A stretch of 64,000 nt of DNA from Angustibacter sp. Root456. Lineage in GTDB: Bacteria > Actinomycetota > Actinomycetes > Actinomycetales > Angustibacteraceae. Below are positions 25,869 through 33,451 of the stretch, one piece after another. The position numbers and the translations under genes were made by a program. Position 1 is the stretch's first letter. Every line of letters begins with the position of its first letter. The notes beneath the pieces are model-generated. The model ran no database searches and was not told the DNA's origin. It worked only from the letters and a program-made list of their open reading frames with translations. The stretch lies in NCBI RefSeq assembly GCF_001426435.1, contig NZ_LMER01000016.1:70925-134924 (forward strand), in the 5' to 3' direction.

Positions 25869-25901
25869 CGAGGGGCCCGGCCACTACGGTCGGGCCCCTC
25901 G
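25869..25901 (+). terminator. ssrA terminator
   Basis: A perfect 11-bp GC-rich stem (25869-25879 with 25891-25901) with an 11-nt loop begins 23 nt after the mature tmRNA end. The rest of the spacer (25902-26085) holds imperfect repeats of CGTGGTCTG-like units near 25921-25955 and no gene. Confidence 0.75.
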
Positions 25902-26085
25902 GCCGTTGTCTGCGGGGAATCGTGGTCTGTGGGGAGCCGTGGTCTGCGGAGCCGTTGACCGGCCTCCTCTCCCAGGCTCTTCAGAAGGCAGTGCTCGAAC
26001 AGCGCTGAACCGCCGTTCTCGTGGTTTCGGCAAAACGCTGCGCACAGGCACGCGTCGGGCGTAGCCTCCCGCTGTTCCGCTCGGG

Positions 26086-26101
26086 CGTGACCCACGTCAC
26101 A
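26086..26101. promoter_or_regulatory. CRP/GlxR-like operator
   Basis: The sequence CGTGA-N6-TCACA matches the CRP-family consensus TGTGA-N6-TCACA in 9 of 10 defined positions. It lies 28 nt upstream of the small membrane protein gene start, so it would overlap or flank its promoter. The match is good, but the regulator is not in this window. Confidence 0.45.
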
Positions 26102-26128
26102 CGCCCCGTCCCGATCAGGGGGAGAGTC

Positions 26129-26587
26129 ATGAGGTCTGCATATCGAGTCATCGCCGGTCTGATCTCGTTCGCCGTCGTCGTCCAGGCCGCGTCGATCGCC
26201 TACGCGATGTTCGCCATCTCGCACGAGATCGAGAACGGCACCGTCATCGACAAGAACTACGTCGAGAACTCCACCGGACCCGAGGGTGTCGGCTTCGCGA
26301 TCCACGCCATCGACGGGCAGATGGTGATCCCGTTGCTGGCGATCGTGTTGCTCGTCGTGTCCTTCTTCGCCAAGGTGGCCGGCGGGGTGCGCTGGGCGGC
26401 GTTCGTCCTGCTGGCCGTCGTGGTGCAGGTGGTGCTGGCGTTCGTGTCGTTCGGTGCACCTGTCGTTGGGTTCCTGCACGGCCTCAACGCGCTCGTCGTG
26501 TTCGGCCTCGCGGGCTTCGCGGCTCGACGCGCGACAGCCGTCGCCGAGCCGGTGACCGCGACGACCGCCGCCACCGCCACCGTCTAG
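26129..26587 (+). CDS. Four-helix small membrane protein (DUF6220-like)
   Basis: This 152-residue protein has four hydrophobic helices (about 5-27, 62-83, 88-110 and 113-132) and an Ala/Thr-rich tail. The conserved His residues near the second and fourth helices (AIHAIDGQM and FLHGLNAL) recall small haem-like or DUF6220 membrane proteins; the family call is tentative. The ATG at 26129 follows GGGGGAGAG. Its TAG stop interlocks with the response regulator stop on the other strand (CTAG 26584-26587). Confidence 0.68.
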   Translation: MRSAYRVIAGLISFAVVVQAASIAYAMFAISHEIENGTVIDKNYVENSTGPEGVGFAIHAIDGQMVIPLLAIVLLVVSFFAKVAGGVRWAAFVLLAVVVQVVLAFVSFGAPVVGFLHGLNALVVFGLAGFAARRATAVAEPVTATTAATATV

Positions 26588-27291
26588 CCCACGAGATCGG
26601 CCTCGTGAACCATCAGCGCCAGCGCGGTGCGGTTGGTGAGGCCGAGCTTGGCCAGCACACTCGAGACGTGCGCCTTCACCGTGGCGACGCTCATCAGGAG
26701 CTCGGCGGCGATCTGCGCGTTCGACCTCCCCCGAGCGACCGCCACGGCCACCTGCCGCTCGCGGTCGGTCAGCGCGCGCAGCGCATGCTGCGCGCGCTGG
26801 CGCACGTCGGTGCCGGCCACGGTCGCCTCCATCAGCCGGCGCGTGATGGACGGCGACAGGTACGGCTCGCCGGACGCCACCCGCCGCACCGCGTCGGCGA
26901 TCTGCGGCGGCGGGGTGTCCTTGAGCAGGAAGCCGCTCGCGCCGGCGTGCAGGGCGGCGAGGACGTCGCTGTCGGCGTCGAAGGTGGTGAGCACGATGAC
27001 CTGCGGCGGTCGCGGGCGCGAGCGCAGCCGCCGCGTCGCGGTGACGCCGTCGATCCGCGGCATCCGCAGGTCCATCAGCACCACGTGCGGTGCGTGCCGG
27101 TCGACCACCTCAGGCACCTGGTCGCCGTCCGACGCCTCGCCCACCACGCGCAGGCCGTCGGCGCCGTCGAGCATGAGGGTGAGCGCGCCGCGGACGAGCG
27201 CGTCGTCGTCCACCACGACGACCTTCACGACGTCCTTCACCGCGTCCTTCGCGACGTCCTTCGCGGCGTCCAGCGGCTCGGCCCCGGTCAT
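26584..27291 (-). CDS. LuxR/NarL-type response regulator
   Basis: This is a 235-residue regulator. The receiver (about 23-145) has the acid pocket VVVVDDD, phospho-acceptor Asp in VVLMDLRMPRIDG, Thr in VLTTFD and Lys in FLLKDTP. A C-terminal LuxR helix-turn-helix follows (about 165-230, LTDRERQVAVAVARGRSNAQIAAEL). The ATG at 27291 overlaps the kinase stop (ATGA). The first 22 residues are an odd Lys-Asp repeat (AAKDVAKDAVKDVVK); a GTG just before the receiver would remove it but has no ribosome binding site. It is paired with the kinase upstream. Confidence 0.93.
   Translation of the reverse strand: MTGAEPLDAAKDVAKDAVKDVVKVVVVDDDALVRGALTLMLDGADGLRVVGEASDGDQVPEVVDRHAPHVVLMDLRMPRIDGVTATRRLRSRPRPPQVIVLTTFDADSDVLAALHAGASGFLLKDTPPPQIADAVRRVASGEPYLSPSITRRLMEATVAGTDVRQRAQHALRALTDRERQVAVAVARGRSNAQIAAELLMSVATVKAHVSSVLAKLGLTNRTALALMVHEADLVG
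27229..27276. repeat. 12-bp tandem repeat in response regulator 5' end
   Basis: Four consecutive 12-bp units of the form (g/c)(a/g)cgtccttc(a/g)c run 27229-27240, 27241-27252, 27253-27264 and a degenerate 27265-27276. On the coding strand they give alternating Lys-Asp tetrapeptides. Frame is kept by any copy-number change. Confidence 0.85.
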
Positions 27292-28418
27292 GCGGGCCAC
27301 GGTAGCCAGGCCGTGACGACGAACGCGCCGTCGACGGCACCGTGCTCGGTACGGCCGCCGAGCAGCGCGACGCGTTCGGCGAGACCCACGAGACCGGTGC
27401 CCGAGCCGTGTGCCGGCTCGGGTGCGGGACTCAGCGCGTTGCGCACCTGCACCGCCAGCTCACCGCCGCGAGCGCCCGACACCCGGACGTCGACGGGCGC
27501 TCCGGGCGCGTGACGGCGGGCGTTGGTCAGGCCCTCCTGGACGACCCGGTAGGCGGTGCGCCCCAGCGTGTCGGGGACGTCGGCGGGGTCGACCGCGACG
27601 GTCAGGGTGACGTCGGTGCCGGCGGAGCGGGTCTCGTCCACGAGACGCGGCAGGTCGAGCAGCGACGGTTGCGGCGCAAGGGAAGCCGTGCCGCCCGGGT
27701 CGTCGTCGTCGCGCAGCACGGTGATCACGTCGCGCAGCTCGTCGAGGGCCTGGTGCACGCCGGCGCGGACGACGCCCGCGGCCGCGGCGAGCCGCTCGGG
27801 TGCGGCGTCCGGCCGGTACTCCAGCGCGCCCGCGTACGTGGCGAGCAGCGAGAGGCGGTGGGCCAGCACGTCGTGCATCTCGCGTGCGATGAGGGTGCGT
27901 TCGCTGCGCCGGGCCTCGGCGACGCGGGCCGCTTGCTGCTCCTCGGCGCGACGGGCCTTGTCGCGCAACGACTCCAACAGCATGCGGCGGGCGCGGGTGT
28001 AGCTGCCCCAACCGGCCAGCGTGGCGCTGCCGACGACGACGAGCACGACCCACCAGCCGAACGACAGCCCGGGCATCGGTCGCCACCCCCAGCGCACGAG
28101 GTGCGCGGTCACGTCCAGCGCGCCGACGGCGGCCGCGACCCGGAACCGGCGCTCGGACGAGACGCGGTACAGCCCGTACGACGCGGCGGGCGTGCCCGCC
28201 GGTGACAGGGCCGCGAGCGCCGACGTCACGACGGCCAGGGGCACTGGCAGGCGGTGCAGCACCACCACAGCGGCCACTGCGGCGACGGCGGTCGCGACGT
28301 CAACGATGGCCGTGCCCCGCGTGGGCTGCGAGAGCAGCAGGGCGGTGAGCTGCAGCGCGGTGAGCGCCCCGAGCGCGACCAGTGCGACGAGGCGTTCGAC
28401 GACGGCGCGGGACGGCAT
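27288..28418 (-). CDS. Sensor histidine kinase (HisKA_3 type)
   Basis: This 376-residue kinase has four to five N-terminal membrane helices (about 8-155) and a dimerisation helix with phospho-acceptor His in AREMHDVLAHRLSLL. The ATPase domain includes VVQEGLTNARRHAPG (N box) and GSGTGLVGLAERVALLGG (G box). There is no large extracellular domain, so it probably senses the membrane. It belongs to the DesK/NarX-like family that pairs with LuxR-type regulators; its regulator follows with a 4-nt overlap. The ATG at 28418 is preferred over a longer frame that lacks similarity. Confidence 0.92.
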   Translation of the reverse strand: MPSRAVVERLVALVALGALTALQLTALLLSQPTRGTAIVDVATAVAAVAAVVVLHRLPVPLAVVTSALAALSPAGTPAASYGLYRVSSERRFRVAAAVGALDVTAHLVRWGWRPMPGLSFGWWVVLVVVGSATLAGWGSYTRARRMLLESLRDKARRAEEQQAARVAEARRSERTLIAREMHDVLAHRLSLLATYAGALEYRPDAAPERLAAAAGVVRAGVHQALDELRDVITVLRDDDDPGGTASLAPQPSLLDLPRLVDETRSAGTDVTLTVAVDPADVPDTLGRTAYRVVQEGLTNARRHAPGAPVDVRVSGARGGELAVQVRNALSPAPEPAHGSGTGLVGLAERVALLGGRTEHGAVDGAFVVTAWLPWPA

Positions 28419-28548
28419 GCCCGGCAGGTTACGGGCCGCGCCGCGACGGTGGCACCGACCAAAGTCGGGGGTGGGCACACCTTCAGGCGCACCGGGTCTG
28501 GCCGCCGGGCCGATCTGCGCGACGGCACCCTCGGCCGATGCTCACCGC

Positions 28549-28998
28549 ATGACGAACACCACCTCGCAGACCTCCGCCCCCATCGACTGCCCCTGCCACG
28601 GCAGCGGCCTCGCCGGCCGGCGTCACCGCCGCCGGTGGTTCACCGTGCTGGCCGTGATGGCCTGCGCCACGGCGATGTGGGGAGTCCTCCACTCGCTGCT
28701 GCACATCGACCTCGCCGTGCGGCAGGGCGGTCGCGTCCAGCAGGTCGACTCGCTCGCCGTGACGCTGACCAGCCTGGTGGTCGGCCTGCTCGGCTGGCTC
28801 ACCCTCACGCTGCTCGAGCGCCGGACCCAGCGGGCCGTGCGGGTCTGGCGCCTGCTCGGGGCCGGCGTCCTGCTCGTGTCGCTGACCGGGCCGGCCGCAG
28901 CCGTGTCGCTGTCCGCGGGGTTGGCGCTGGTGTCGATGCACCTCGTCGTCGGAGTGGGGCTGCTGCTCGCGCTGCCCGGCCGCCGTCGAGAGCACTGA
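28549..28998 (+). CDS. DUF6069-like small membrane protein
   Basis: This 149-residue protein has a short Cys-containing N-terminal tail (IDCPCHGSG) and four hydrophobic helices (about 30-50, 67-87, 97-117 and 120-140). The order and the mid-loop LERRTQRAVRVWR fit DUF6069-type proteins. It is divergent from the kinase across 130 bp. The function is unknown. Confidence 0.6.
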   Translation: MTNTTSQTSAPIDCPCHGSGLAGRRHRRRWFTVLAVMACATAMWGVLHSLLHIDLAVRQGGRVQQVDSLAVTLTSLVVGLLGWLTLTLLERRTQRAVRVWRLLGAGVLLVSLTGPAAAVSLSAGLALVSMHLVVGVGLLLALPGRRREH

Positions 28999-29103
28999 CG
29001 CACCTGTCCGACGTCGCAGCTCTACCGGACGTGGTCACCCTGCCTCAGGTCGTCGGCCACCGTGCCTCCTGGGTCGTACGCCCCTTGCAGCCGCAACAGT
29101 CTT

Positions 29104-29132
29104 TGACAGGCCGGTTCGTGGCATCCATAGTT
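29104..29132 (+). promoter_or_regulatory. Sigma70-type promoter of ABC exporter operon
   Basis: A perfect -35 TTGACA (29104-29109) is followed after 17 nt by CATAGT (29127-29132), a good -10. It lies about 35 nt upstream of the ABC gene start at 29167, within the 168-bp spacer. This is one of the best vegetative promoter matches in the window. Confidence 0.65.
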
Positions 29133-29166
29133 CCGCGTCTCGGGCGCATCGCCCGATGACGACCTG

Positions 29167-29946
29167 ATGCGGGTGAGGTTGGTGCGAGAGCCGGGAACGA
29201 GCCCCGCTGAGCTGCGCGGCGTCAGCCACCGCTACGGGTCCGACCGCCAGGCCCTCACCGACGTCAGCGTGCAGCTGCAGCCCGGGGTGACGGCTCTGGT
29301 CGGCGTCAACGGGGCCGGCAAGTCGACCCTGCTGTCGATCCTCGCCGGTTCGCTGCGACCGACGGCCGGCTCGGTGCTCATCGGCGGCACCGACCTGAAC
29401 GGTCGTCGGCGCCGAGAGGTCATCGGCCGCGTCGCCCTGATGCCGCAGGCCCTGACCGTGCCGCCGAACCTCACCGCCTGGGAGGCGGTCGCCGTCATCG
29501 GCTGGATGCGTGGCTTGGCGTCCCGGGAGGCGGCCCGGCGAGCAGATCGCGCGCTGGAGGCGGTCGACCTCGCGAACCGTCGGGGCAGTGCGATCAAGGA
29601 GCTCTCGGGCGGGATGAAGCGGCGGGTCGCGCTGGCCCAGGCGATCGTCGCGGAGCCTGACGTGCTGCTGCTCGACGAGCCGAGCACCGGCCTCGACCCG
29701 CAGCAGCGGCGACGCATGGTCGACATCGTCAAGGCGCTGCACGGCACCGTCGTGTTCAGCAGCCATGTGATGGAGGACGTCGTCGACACGGCCTCGCGGG
29801 TGCTCGTGCTGCACGAGGGTGGAGTTCGTTTCGACGGCGACGTCGACGAGCTGAGCGCGCGAGCGCCGGCCGGTGCACCACCGGAGCGCCGCCCCGAGGC
29901 GGCGTTCCTGGCGCTGATCGGCGACGCGGAGGCGCGAGCCCGGTGA
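29167..29946 (+). CDS. ABC transporter ATP-binding protein
   Basis: This 259-residue ATPase has Walker A GVNGAGKST, signature LSGGMKRRVALAQA, Walker B VLLLDEPSTGLD and switch His in SSHVMEDV. It resembles the exporters with separate permease genes (ABC-2 type). The next gene overlaps its stop (GTGA 29943-29946) and encodes membrane protein. The transported substrate is unknown; the kinase-regulator pair just upstream may control it, as is common for lipid or antibiotic exporters. Confidence 0.92.
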   Translation: MRVRLVREPGTSPAELRGVSHRYGSDRQALTDVSVQLQPGVTALVGVNGAGKSTLLSILAGSLRPTAGSVLIGGTDLNGRRRREVIGRVALMPQALTVPPNLTAWEAVAVIGWMRGLASREAARRADRALEAVDLANRRGSAIKELSGGMKRRVALAQAIVAEPDVLLLDEPSTGLDPQQRRRMVDIVKALHGTVVFSSHVMEDVVDTASRVLVLHEGGVRFDGDVDELSARAPAGAPPERRPEAAFLALIGDAEARAR

Positions 29947-31139
29947 TCGTCCTGCGGGTGTGGATCCGCCGCTCGCTCGCGATCGTCGTCGCACCGGTGG
30001 TGGTCGTGCTGCTGACGCTCGGCGCGTGGTCGAGGGACGGCTGGCAGTTCGAGTCCCTGTGGGCGCTGCGCGCGGCGGTGCTGCTCGTGCCGCTCGTCTC
30101 ACCGGTGCTCGCCGCCGCGGTGGCCTTCGACGTCGCCCGCCGCTGGGGGCCGCTCGTGACCGTGCTCGGGCCGTCCACCGCGCGCTGGCGTCGGGCGACG
30201 CTCGCGCTGGTGGCCGTGCACGTCGGCTGGACGTTCGCCGCGGTGTGTCTCGTCTGGGCGGCGGCGGGCGTCCGGCTGGTGCTCGACGACGCGATCTGGC
30301 AGGCCGATCCCTGGTTGCCGGTGGAGGTGGTGTCCGCGCTGGGCGCCGCTGCGGCCGTCGGGTTGCTCGTCGCCACCCTGGTCAAGGGACTCGCCGCCCC
30401 GCCGCTCGCCGCCGTCCTGGTGTTCGGGGTCGAGGCGCTTGCCGGGCCGTACGGCTTGATGTCGCTCTTCAGCCCGATGGCCCTCGTCGACTCGGCGGTG
30501 GGGCTCGAGCGCGATCCCGCGGCGGCCGCCTGGGCCGTCGCCCTCAACCTCGCGGTGCTGGTGTGCTGCTGCGTGGTCGCGTTGCGCGGCGCGGTGACGA
30601 GCCGAGCCTGGGTCGCGCAGGTGACCCTGGGGTGCATGGTCCTCGGTGGGGTTCTGCTGGGGCACGGGCCGTCCTCCGCACTGGAGTTCCGTCCCTCCAC
30701 CCAGCCTCGGGCGTGCGCGCGCGCTGGTGCCGTCGAGGTGTGCGGCCCGGGCAACACCCAGCCCTTCCTGAGCGAGCTGGCCGGCGGCCTGGCGGGCGCC
30801 ACCGGGCAGCTGGCCCACTCGGGGCTCCCCCTGCCGCACGAGTTCGTGCTCGGCGTGCCGGGGGAGCAGGCTGCCGTGACGCCCGCAGCCAGCGTCGTCC
30901 ACGCCTACCCGGCGGGTCTGACCCGCAAGCGGCGCACGACGACTCTGGCCCGCGTGCTCGCCCTGCCGCAGATCTGCCCGCAGCTCCTCGACGCCGGACC
31001 CGACACCACCCCGCTCCTCGATCGCCAGGCGCAGGTGAGTGCGTGGATCCGGCAGGCTCTGGAGCGCGGCGGAAGCGATCCGGCACCGCCGGGTGTCGTC
31101 GCGGCCTACCGCGACCTCGAGACGTGTCGGGTCACATGA
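29943..31139 (+). CDS. Membrane protein, probable ABC exporter permease partner
   Basis: This 398-residue protein has about six hydrophobic helices in the first 240 residues. A C-terminal extracytoplasmic domain (about 245-398) has several Cys residues (RACARAGAVEVCG, ICPQL and ETCRV) that may form disulphides. The overlap with the ATPase gene and the ATGA overlap with the next gene mark an operon. It carries no known permease signature that I can name, so the role is inferred from context. Confidence 0.7.
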   Translation: MIVLRVWIRRSLAIVVAPVVVVLLTLGAWSRDGWQFESLWALRAAVLLVPLVSPVLAAAVAFDVARRWGPLVTVLGPSTARWRRATLALVAVHVGWTFAAVCLVWAAAGVRLVLDDAIWQADPWLPVEVVSALGAAAAVGLLVATLVKGLAAPPLAAVLVFGVEALAGPYGLMSLFSPMALVDSAVGLERDPAAAAWAVALNLAVLVCCCVVALRGAVTSRAWVAQVTLGCMVLGGVLLGHGPSSALEFRPSTQPRACARAGAVEVCGPGNTQPFLSELAGGLAGATGQLAHSGLPLPHEFVLGVPGEQAAVTPAASVVHAYPAGLTRKRRTTTLARVLALPQICPQLLDAGPDTTPLLDRQAQVSAWIRQALERGGSDPAPPGVVAAYRDLETCRVT

Positions 31140-31696
31140 GGGCAGTGGCGCTCGGGTGGTTGCGGTCGCGTGGCTTCGTGGGCGCGCTGGTCGTGGCGGC
31201 GGCGACCGCCATCGCCGGGGGCGTCGCCGCCGACACCACGTTGCAGCTTCCTCTCGTCCAGCGGTCGCTTCCGCTGCCGGTCGTGGTGCTGCTGGTCGCG
31301 GTGATCGTCGTCGTGACGCCGATCCAGGACCGCTTCGGCGGCCTGGAGGCCTCGCTCGAGCGCCGGCGAACGGACCGACTCCTGGCGGGCGCCCTCGCCT
31401 GCAGCCTGGCGGTTGTGGCGTGCGGCCCCGCGGCGATGTCGGCGCGGGAGCGGTTACCGTGGAGCGTGTTCGTCGGGCTGCTGGTCGTCGCGGTCATGGC
31501 GGTCGTCGTCGTGGGAGCCTTCGCGTGGCTCCCGACCGTCGTGGTGGGACTGGCGGTGACGTACGTCGACCTCGTCTACGGCCAACCCGTGCGTTCGGCG
31601 CTCGACACAGTGGGGCTACCGGTGCTGTCCGCTCTCCTGATGGCGGCTCTCGGCCTCTACGTGCTGCGTGGCCCATCTGATCTCGGCGCACACTGA
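31136..31696 (+). CDS. Hydrophobic membrane protein of ABC operon
   Basis: This 186-residue protein has about six membrane helices and few charged residues. The ATG at 31136 overlaps the previous stop. Its last codons contain the -35 box of the downstream sigma factor promoter (TGAACC at 31694-31699 includes the stop TGA). It may be a second membrane subunit of the exporter; no family is recognised. Confidence 0.65.
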   Translation: MRAVALGWLRSRGFVGALVVAAATAIAGGVAADTTLQLPLVQRSLPLPVVVLLVAVIVVVTPIQDRFGGLEASLERRRTDRLLAGALACSLAVVACGPAAMSARERLPWSVFVGLLVVAVMAVVVVGAFAWLPTVVVGLAVTYVDLVYGQPVRSALDTVGLPVLSALLMAALGLYVLRGPSDLGAH

Positions 31697-31719
31697 ACCG
31701 CAGCGGCGCCTGCTGCGTG
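31694..31719 (+). promoter_or_regulatory. ECF-type promoter of the sigma factor gene
   Basis: TGAACC (31694-31699), a 16-nt spacer and CGTG (31716-31719) lie 20 nt upstream of the GTG of the ECF sigma gene. The same three-part pattern occurs twice more, at 33348-33373 (-) and 33387-33412 (+). It matches the SigL-like ECF consensus (TGAACC, about 16 nt, CGT), so the sigma factor probably activates its own gene. Confidence 0.78.
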
Positions 31720-31738
31720 CAGAGGGTGAGGAGGTCCG

Positions 31739-32245
31739 GTGCCCGACGACGTCACGCTCATGCGGCAGCTGCACGACGAGCACGCCGCCGCGCTCTGGCG
31801 CTACTGCCTGCGCCTCACCGCCGGCGACCGCGCCCGCGCCGAGGACGTCGTGCAGGAAACGATGCTGCGCGCCTGGCGGCGGCTGCCCGACCTCGACGAC
31901 ACGCGGATGTCACTGCGGCCGTGGCTGTTCACCGTGGCCCGCCGCATCGTGATCGACGAGTGGCGCTCGCAGCGGGCGCGGCCCGAGGTGGCGGTGGCCG
32001 AGCTGCCCGAGTCGGCGTCGGACGACGAGAGCGACCAGCTGCTGCTGTCGTGGACCGTCGCCGAGGCCCTCACCCACCTCACGGCCGAGCACCGGGCGGT
32101 GCTGCGCGAGTGCTACTTCCGCGGGCGGTCGGTGGCCGAGGCGGCGCGACGGCTCGGAGTGCCGGAAGGCACGGTGAAGTCGCGCACGCACTACGCCCTG
32201 CGCGCCCTGCGGCTCGCCCTCGAGGAGATGGGAGTGACGTCATGA
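31739..32245 (+). CDS. ECF RNA polymerase sigma factor (SigL/SigK-like)
   Basis: This 168-residue sigma factor has only regions 2 (about 10-75, including DVVQETMLRAWR and WLFTVARRIVIDEWRS) and 4 (about 110-165, LTAEHRAVLRECYFRGRSVAEAARRLGVPEGTVKSR). It directs RNA polymerase to a small set of promoters. The GTG at 31739 follows GAGGTCC. The anti-sigma gene overlaps its stop (ATGA). Three promoters with TGAACC-N16-CGT surround it and define its probable regulon. Confidence 0.94.
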   Translation: MPDDVTLMRQLHDEHAAALWRYCLRLTAGDRARAEDVVQETMLRAWRRLPDLDDTRMSLRPWLFTVARRIVIDEWRSQRARPEVAVAELPESASDDESDQLLLSWTVAEALTHLTAEHRAVLRECYFRGRSVAEAARRLGVPEGTVKSRTHYALRALRLALEEMGVTS

Positions 32246-32946
32246 GCTGCCGCTACGCCCACCTGGACGGCGCGTACGTGCTGGGTGCGCTCGCGCCGGC
32301 CGAGCGCCAGGAGTTCGAGCAGCACCTGCGCGACTGCCCGGCGTGCGCCGCGGCGGTGCAGGACCTCGCCGGGCTGCCCGGCCTGCTCGCCCGGGTCGAC
32401 GCCGACGTCCTGGACGACGCACCGCTCGCCGACGAGCCGGCCCCCGACACGCTGCTGCCGTCGCTGGTGCGCGGCGTGCGCCACCACCGCAGGCGGCGCA
32501 CCGTCGTCACCGCGATGCTGGCCGCCGCGGCGGCGCTCGTCGTCGGTGGCGCCGGGGTGGCGGCGTCCCAGCTCGGGCAGCCGACCGACCGGCGTCCCAC
32601 CGCTGCGCCGACGACCTCGACGAGCCCGACGTCGACGCCGCGCCCGATGACCGCGGTGCAGCCGGCGCCGATGAGCGCGCGCCTCGCGGTCCAGCCCGTG
32701 GCCTGGGGCACCCGACTGGTGCTGACCTGCCGATACGACCCGGACGACACCCGCTACGGCGAGGCTGCCGAGTACGCGCTGGTCGTCCGCACGCAGGACG
32801 GCCGCACCGAGCAGGTGGCCACGTGGCGCGCACTGCCCGGCCAGCAGATGGAGCTCAGCGGAGCCACCAGCGCGCGGGCGGCGGACATCGCCGCGGTCGA
32901 GGTCAGGCTGACCGGCGGCGCGACGGTGCTACGACTGCAGAGCTGA
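32242..32946 (+). CDS. Membrane anti-sigma factor with zinc-finger (ZAS) domain
   Basis: This 234-residue protein has an N-terminal cytoplasmic ZAS domain (about 1-45) with HLRDCPAC, the H-x3-C-x2-C zinc signature, plus an early Cys and His (SCRYAH). One membrane helix follows (about 90-112), then a Thr/Pro-rich spacer and an extracellular domain of about 95 residues ending VLRLQS. It would hold the ECF factor inactive until a signal outside, probably redox or envelope stress, is sensed or the protein is cleaved. The last 44 nt overlap the opposite-strand gene. Confidence 0.9.
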   Translation: MSCRYAHLDGAYVLGALAPAERQEFEQHLRDCPACAAAVQDLAGLPGLLARVDADVLDDAPLADEPAPDTLLPSLVRGVRHHRRRRTVVTAMLAAAAALVVGGAGVAASQLGQPTDRRPTAAPTTSTSPTSTPRPMTAVQPAPMSARLAVQPVAWGTRLVLTCRYDPDDTRYGEAAEYALVVRTQDGRTEQVATWRALPGQQMELSGATSARAADIAAVEVRLTGGATVLRLQS

Positions 32947-33313
32947 GGGTGCGCGGCCTGAGCCGCGCGAGGACGGCCACGCCACCCAGCACCGCGACCA
33001 CCTCCGAAGCTGCGCTGACCACCTGCGCGGTGCCGGTCCACACCTCGTGGACGCCGAACAGCCCCACCGTCGCCGAGATGACGAAGGCCCCCAGCGTCGC
33101 CAGCCCGAAGCCGACCGCCAGCAGCGCGGGGAGCCAGTGTCGCCACGCCACGAGCAGGACGGCGATCGCCACCGCCCCGCCCGCGTTGAGCAGGAACGAC
33201 GGTCCGATCACCGCGATGTCGCGGAACCCGTCGAACCACAGCTTCAGGTGCACCGCCCCCGATACGAGCACCGCCACCGCCGTCAGCCACCGGATCGCCT
33301 GCTGCTGAGTCAT
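32903..33313 (-). CDS. Four-helix membrane protein, ECF regulon member
   Basis: This 136-residue protein has four hydrophobic helices (about 8-25, 37-57, 60-82 and 90-115) and a basic tail. It has a conserved-looking HLKLWFDGF loop after helix 1. It resembles small DoxX-like or haem-sensing membrane proteins, but I cannot assign it. The 3' end overlaps the anti-sigma gene by 44 nt in opposite orientation. Its promoter region carries TGAACC-N16-CGTG on the minus strand, so it is a likely target of the ECF factor. Confidence 0.72.
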   Translation of the reverse strand: MTQQQAIRWLTAVAVLVSGAVHLKLWFDGFRDIAVIGPSFLLNAGGAVAIAVLLVAWRHWLPALLAVGFGLATLGAFVISATVGLFGVHEVWTGTAQVVSAASEVVAVLGGVAVLARLRPRTLSSAVVAPSRRRSA

Positions 33314-33347
33314 CGCGTCCTCCCGCGTCGAAGGGTCCTGCCTGCTT

Positions 33348-33373
33348 CACGAGCCGCAGGGCGTCCCGGTTCA
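33348..33373 (-). promoter_or_regulatory. ECF-type promoter, minus strand
   Basis: Read on the minus strand, TGAACC (33373-33368), 16 nt and CGTG (33351-33348) lie 34 nt before the ATG of the membrane protein at 33313. It is back to back with the plus-strand copy at 33387. Confidence 0.72.
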
Positions 33374-33386
33374 GATCGAGGTGAGG

Positions 33387-33412
33387 TGAACCGGACGCCG
33401 GCTACCTGCGTA
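33387..33412 (+). promoter_or_regulatory. ECF-type promoter of Rieske gene
   Basis: TGAACC (33387-33392), a 16-nt spacer and CGTA (33409-33412) lie 39 nt upstream of the Rieske gene ATG. The -35 boxes of the two divergent promoters are 13 nt apart. Confidence 0.75.
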
Positions 33413-33451
33413 CCCGAGGGCAACGACCGCTCGAAGCGAAGGAGCACCGCC

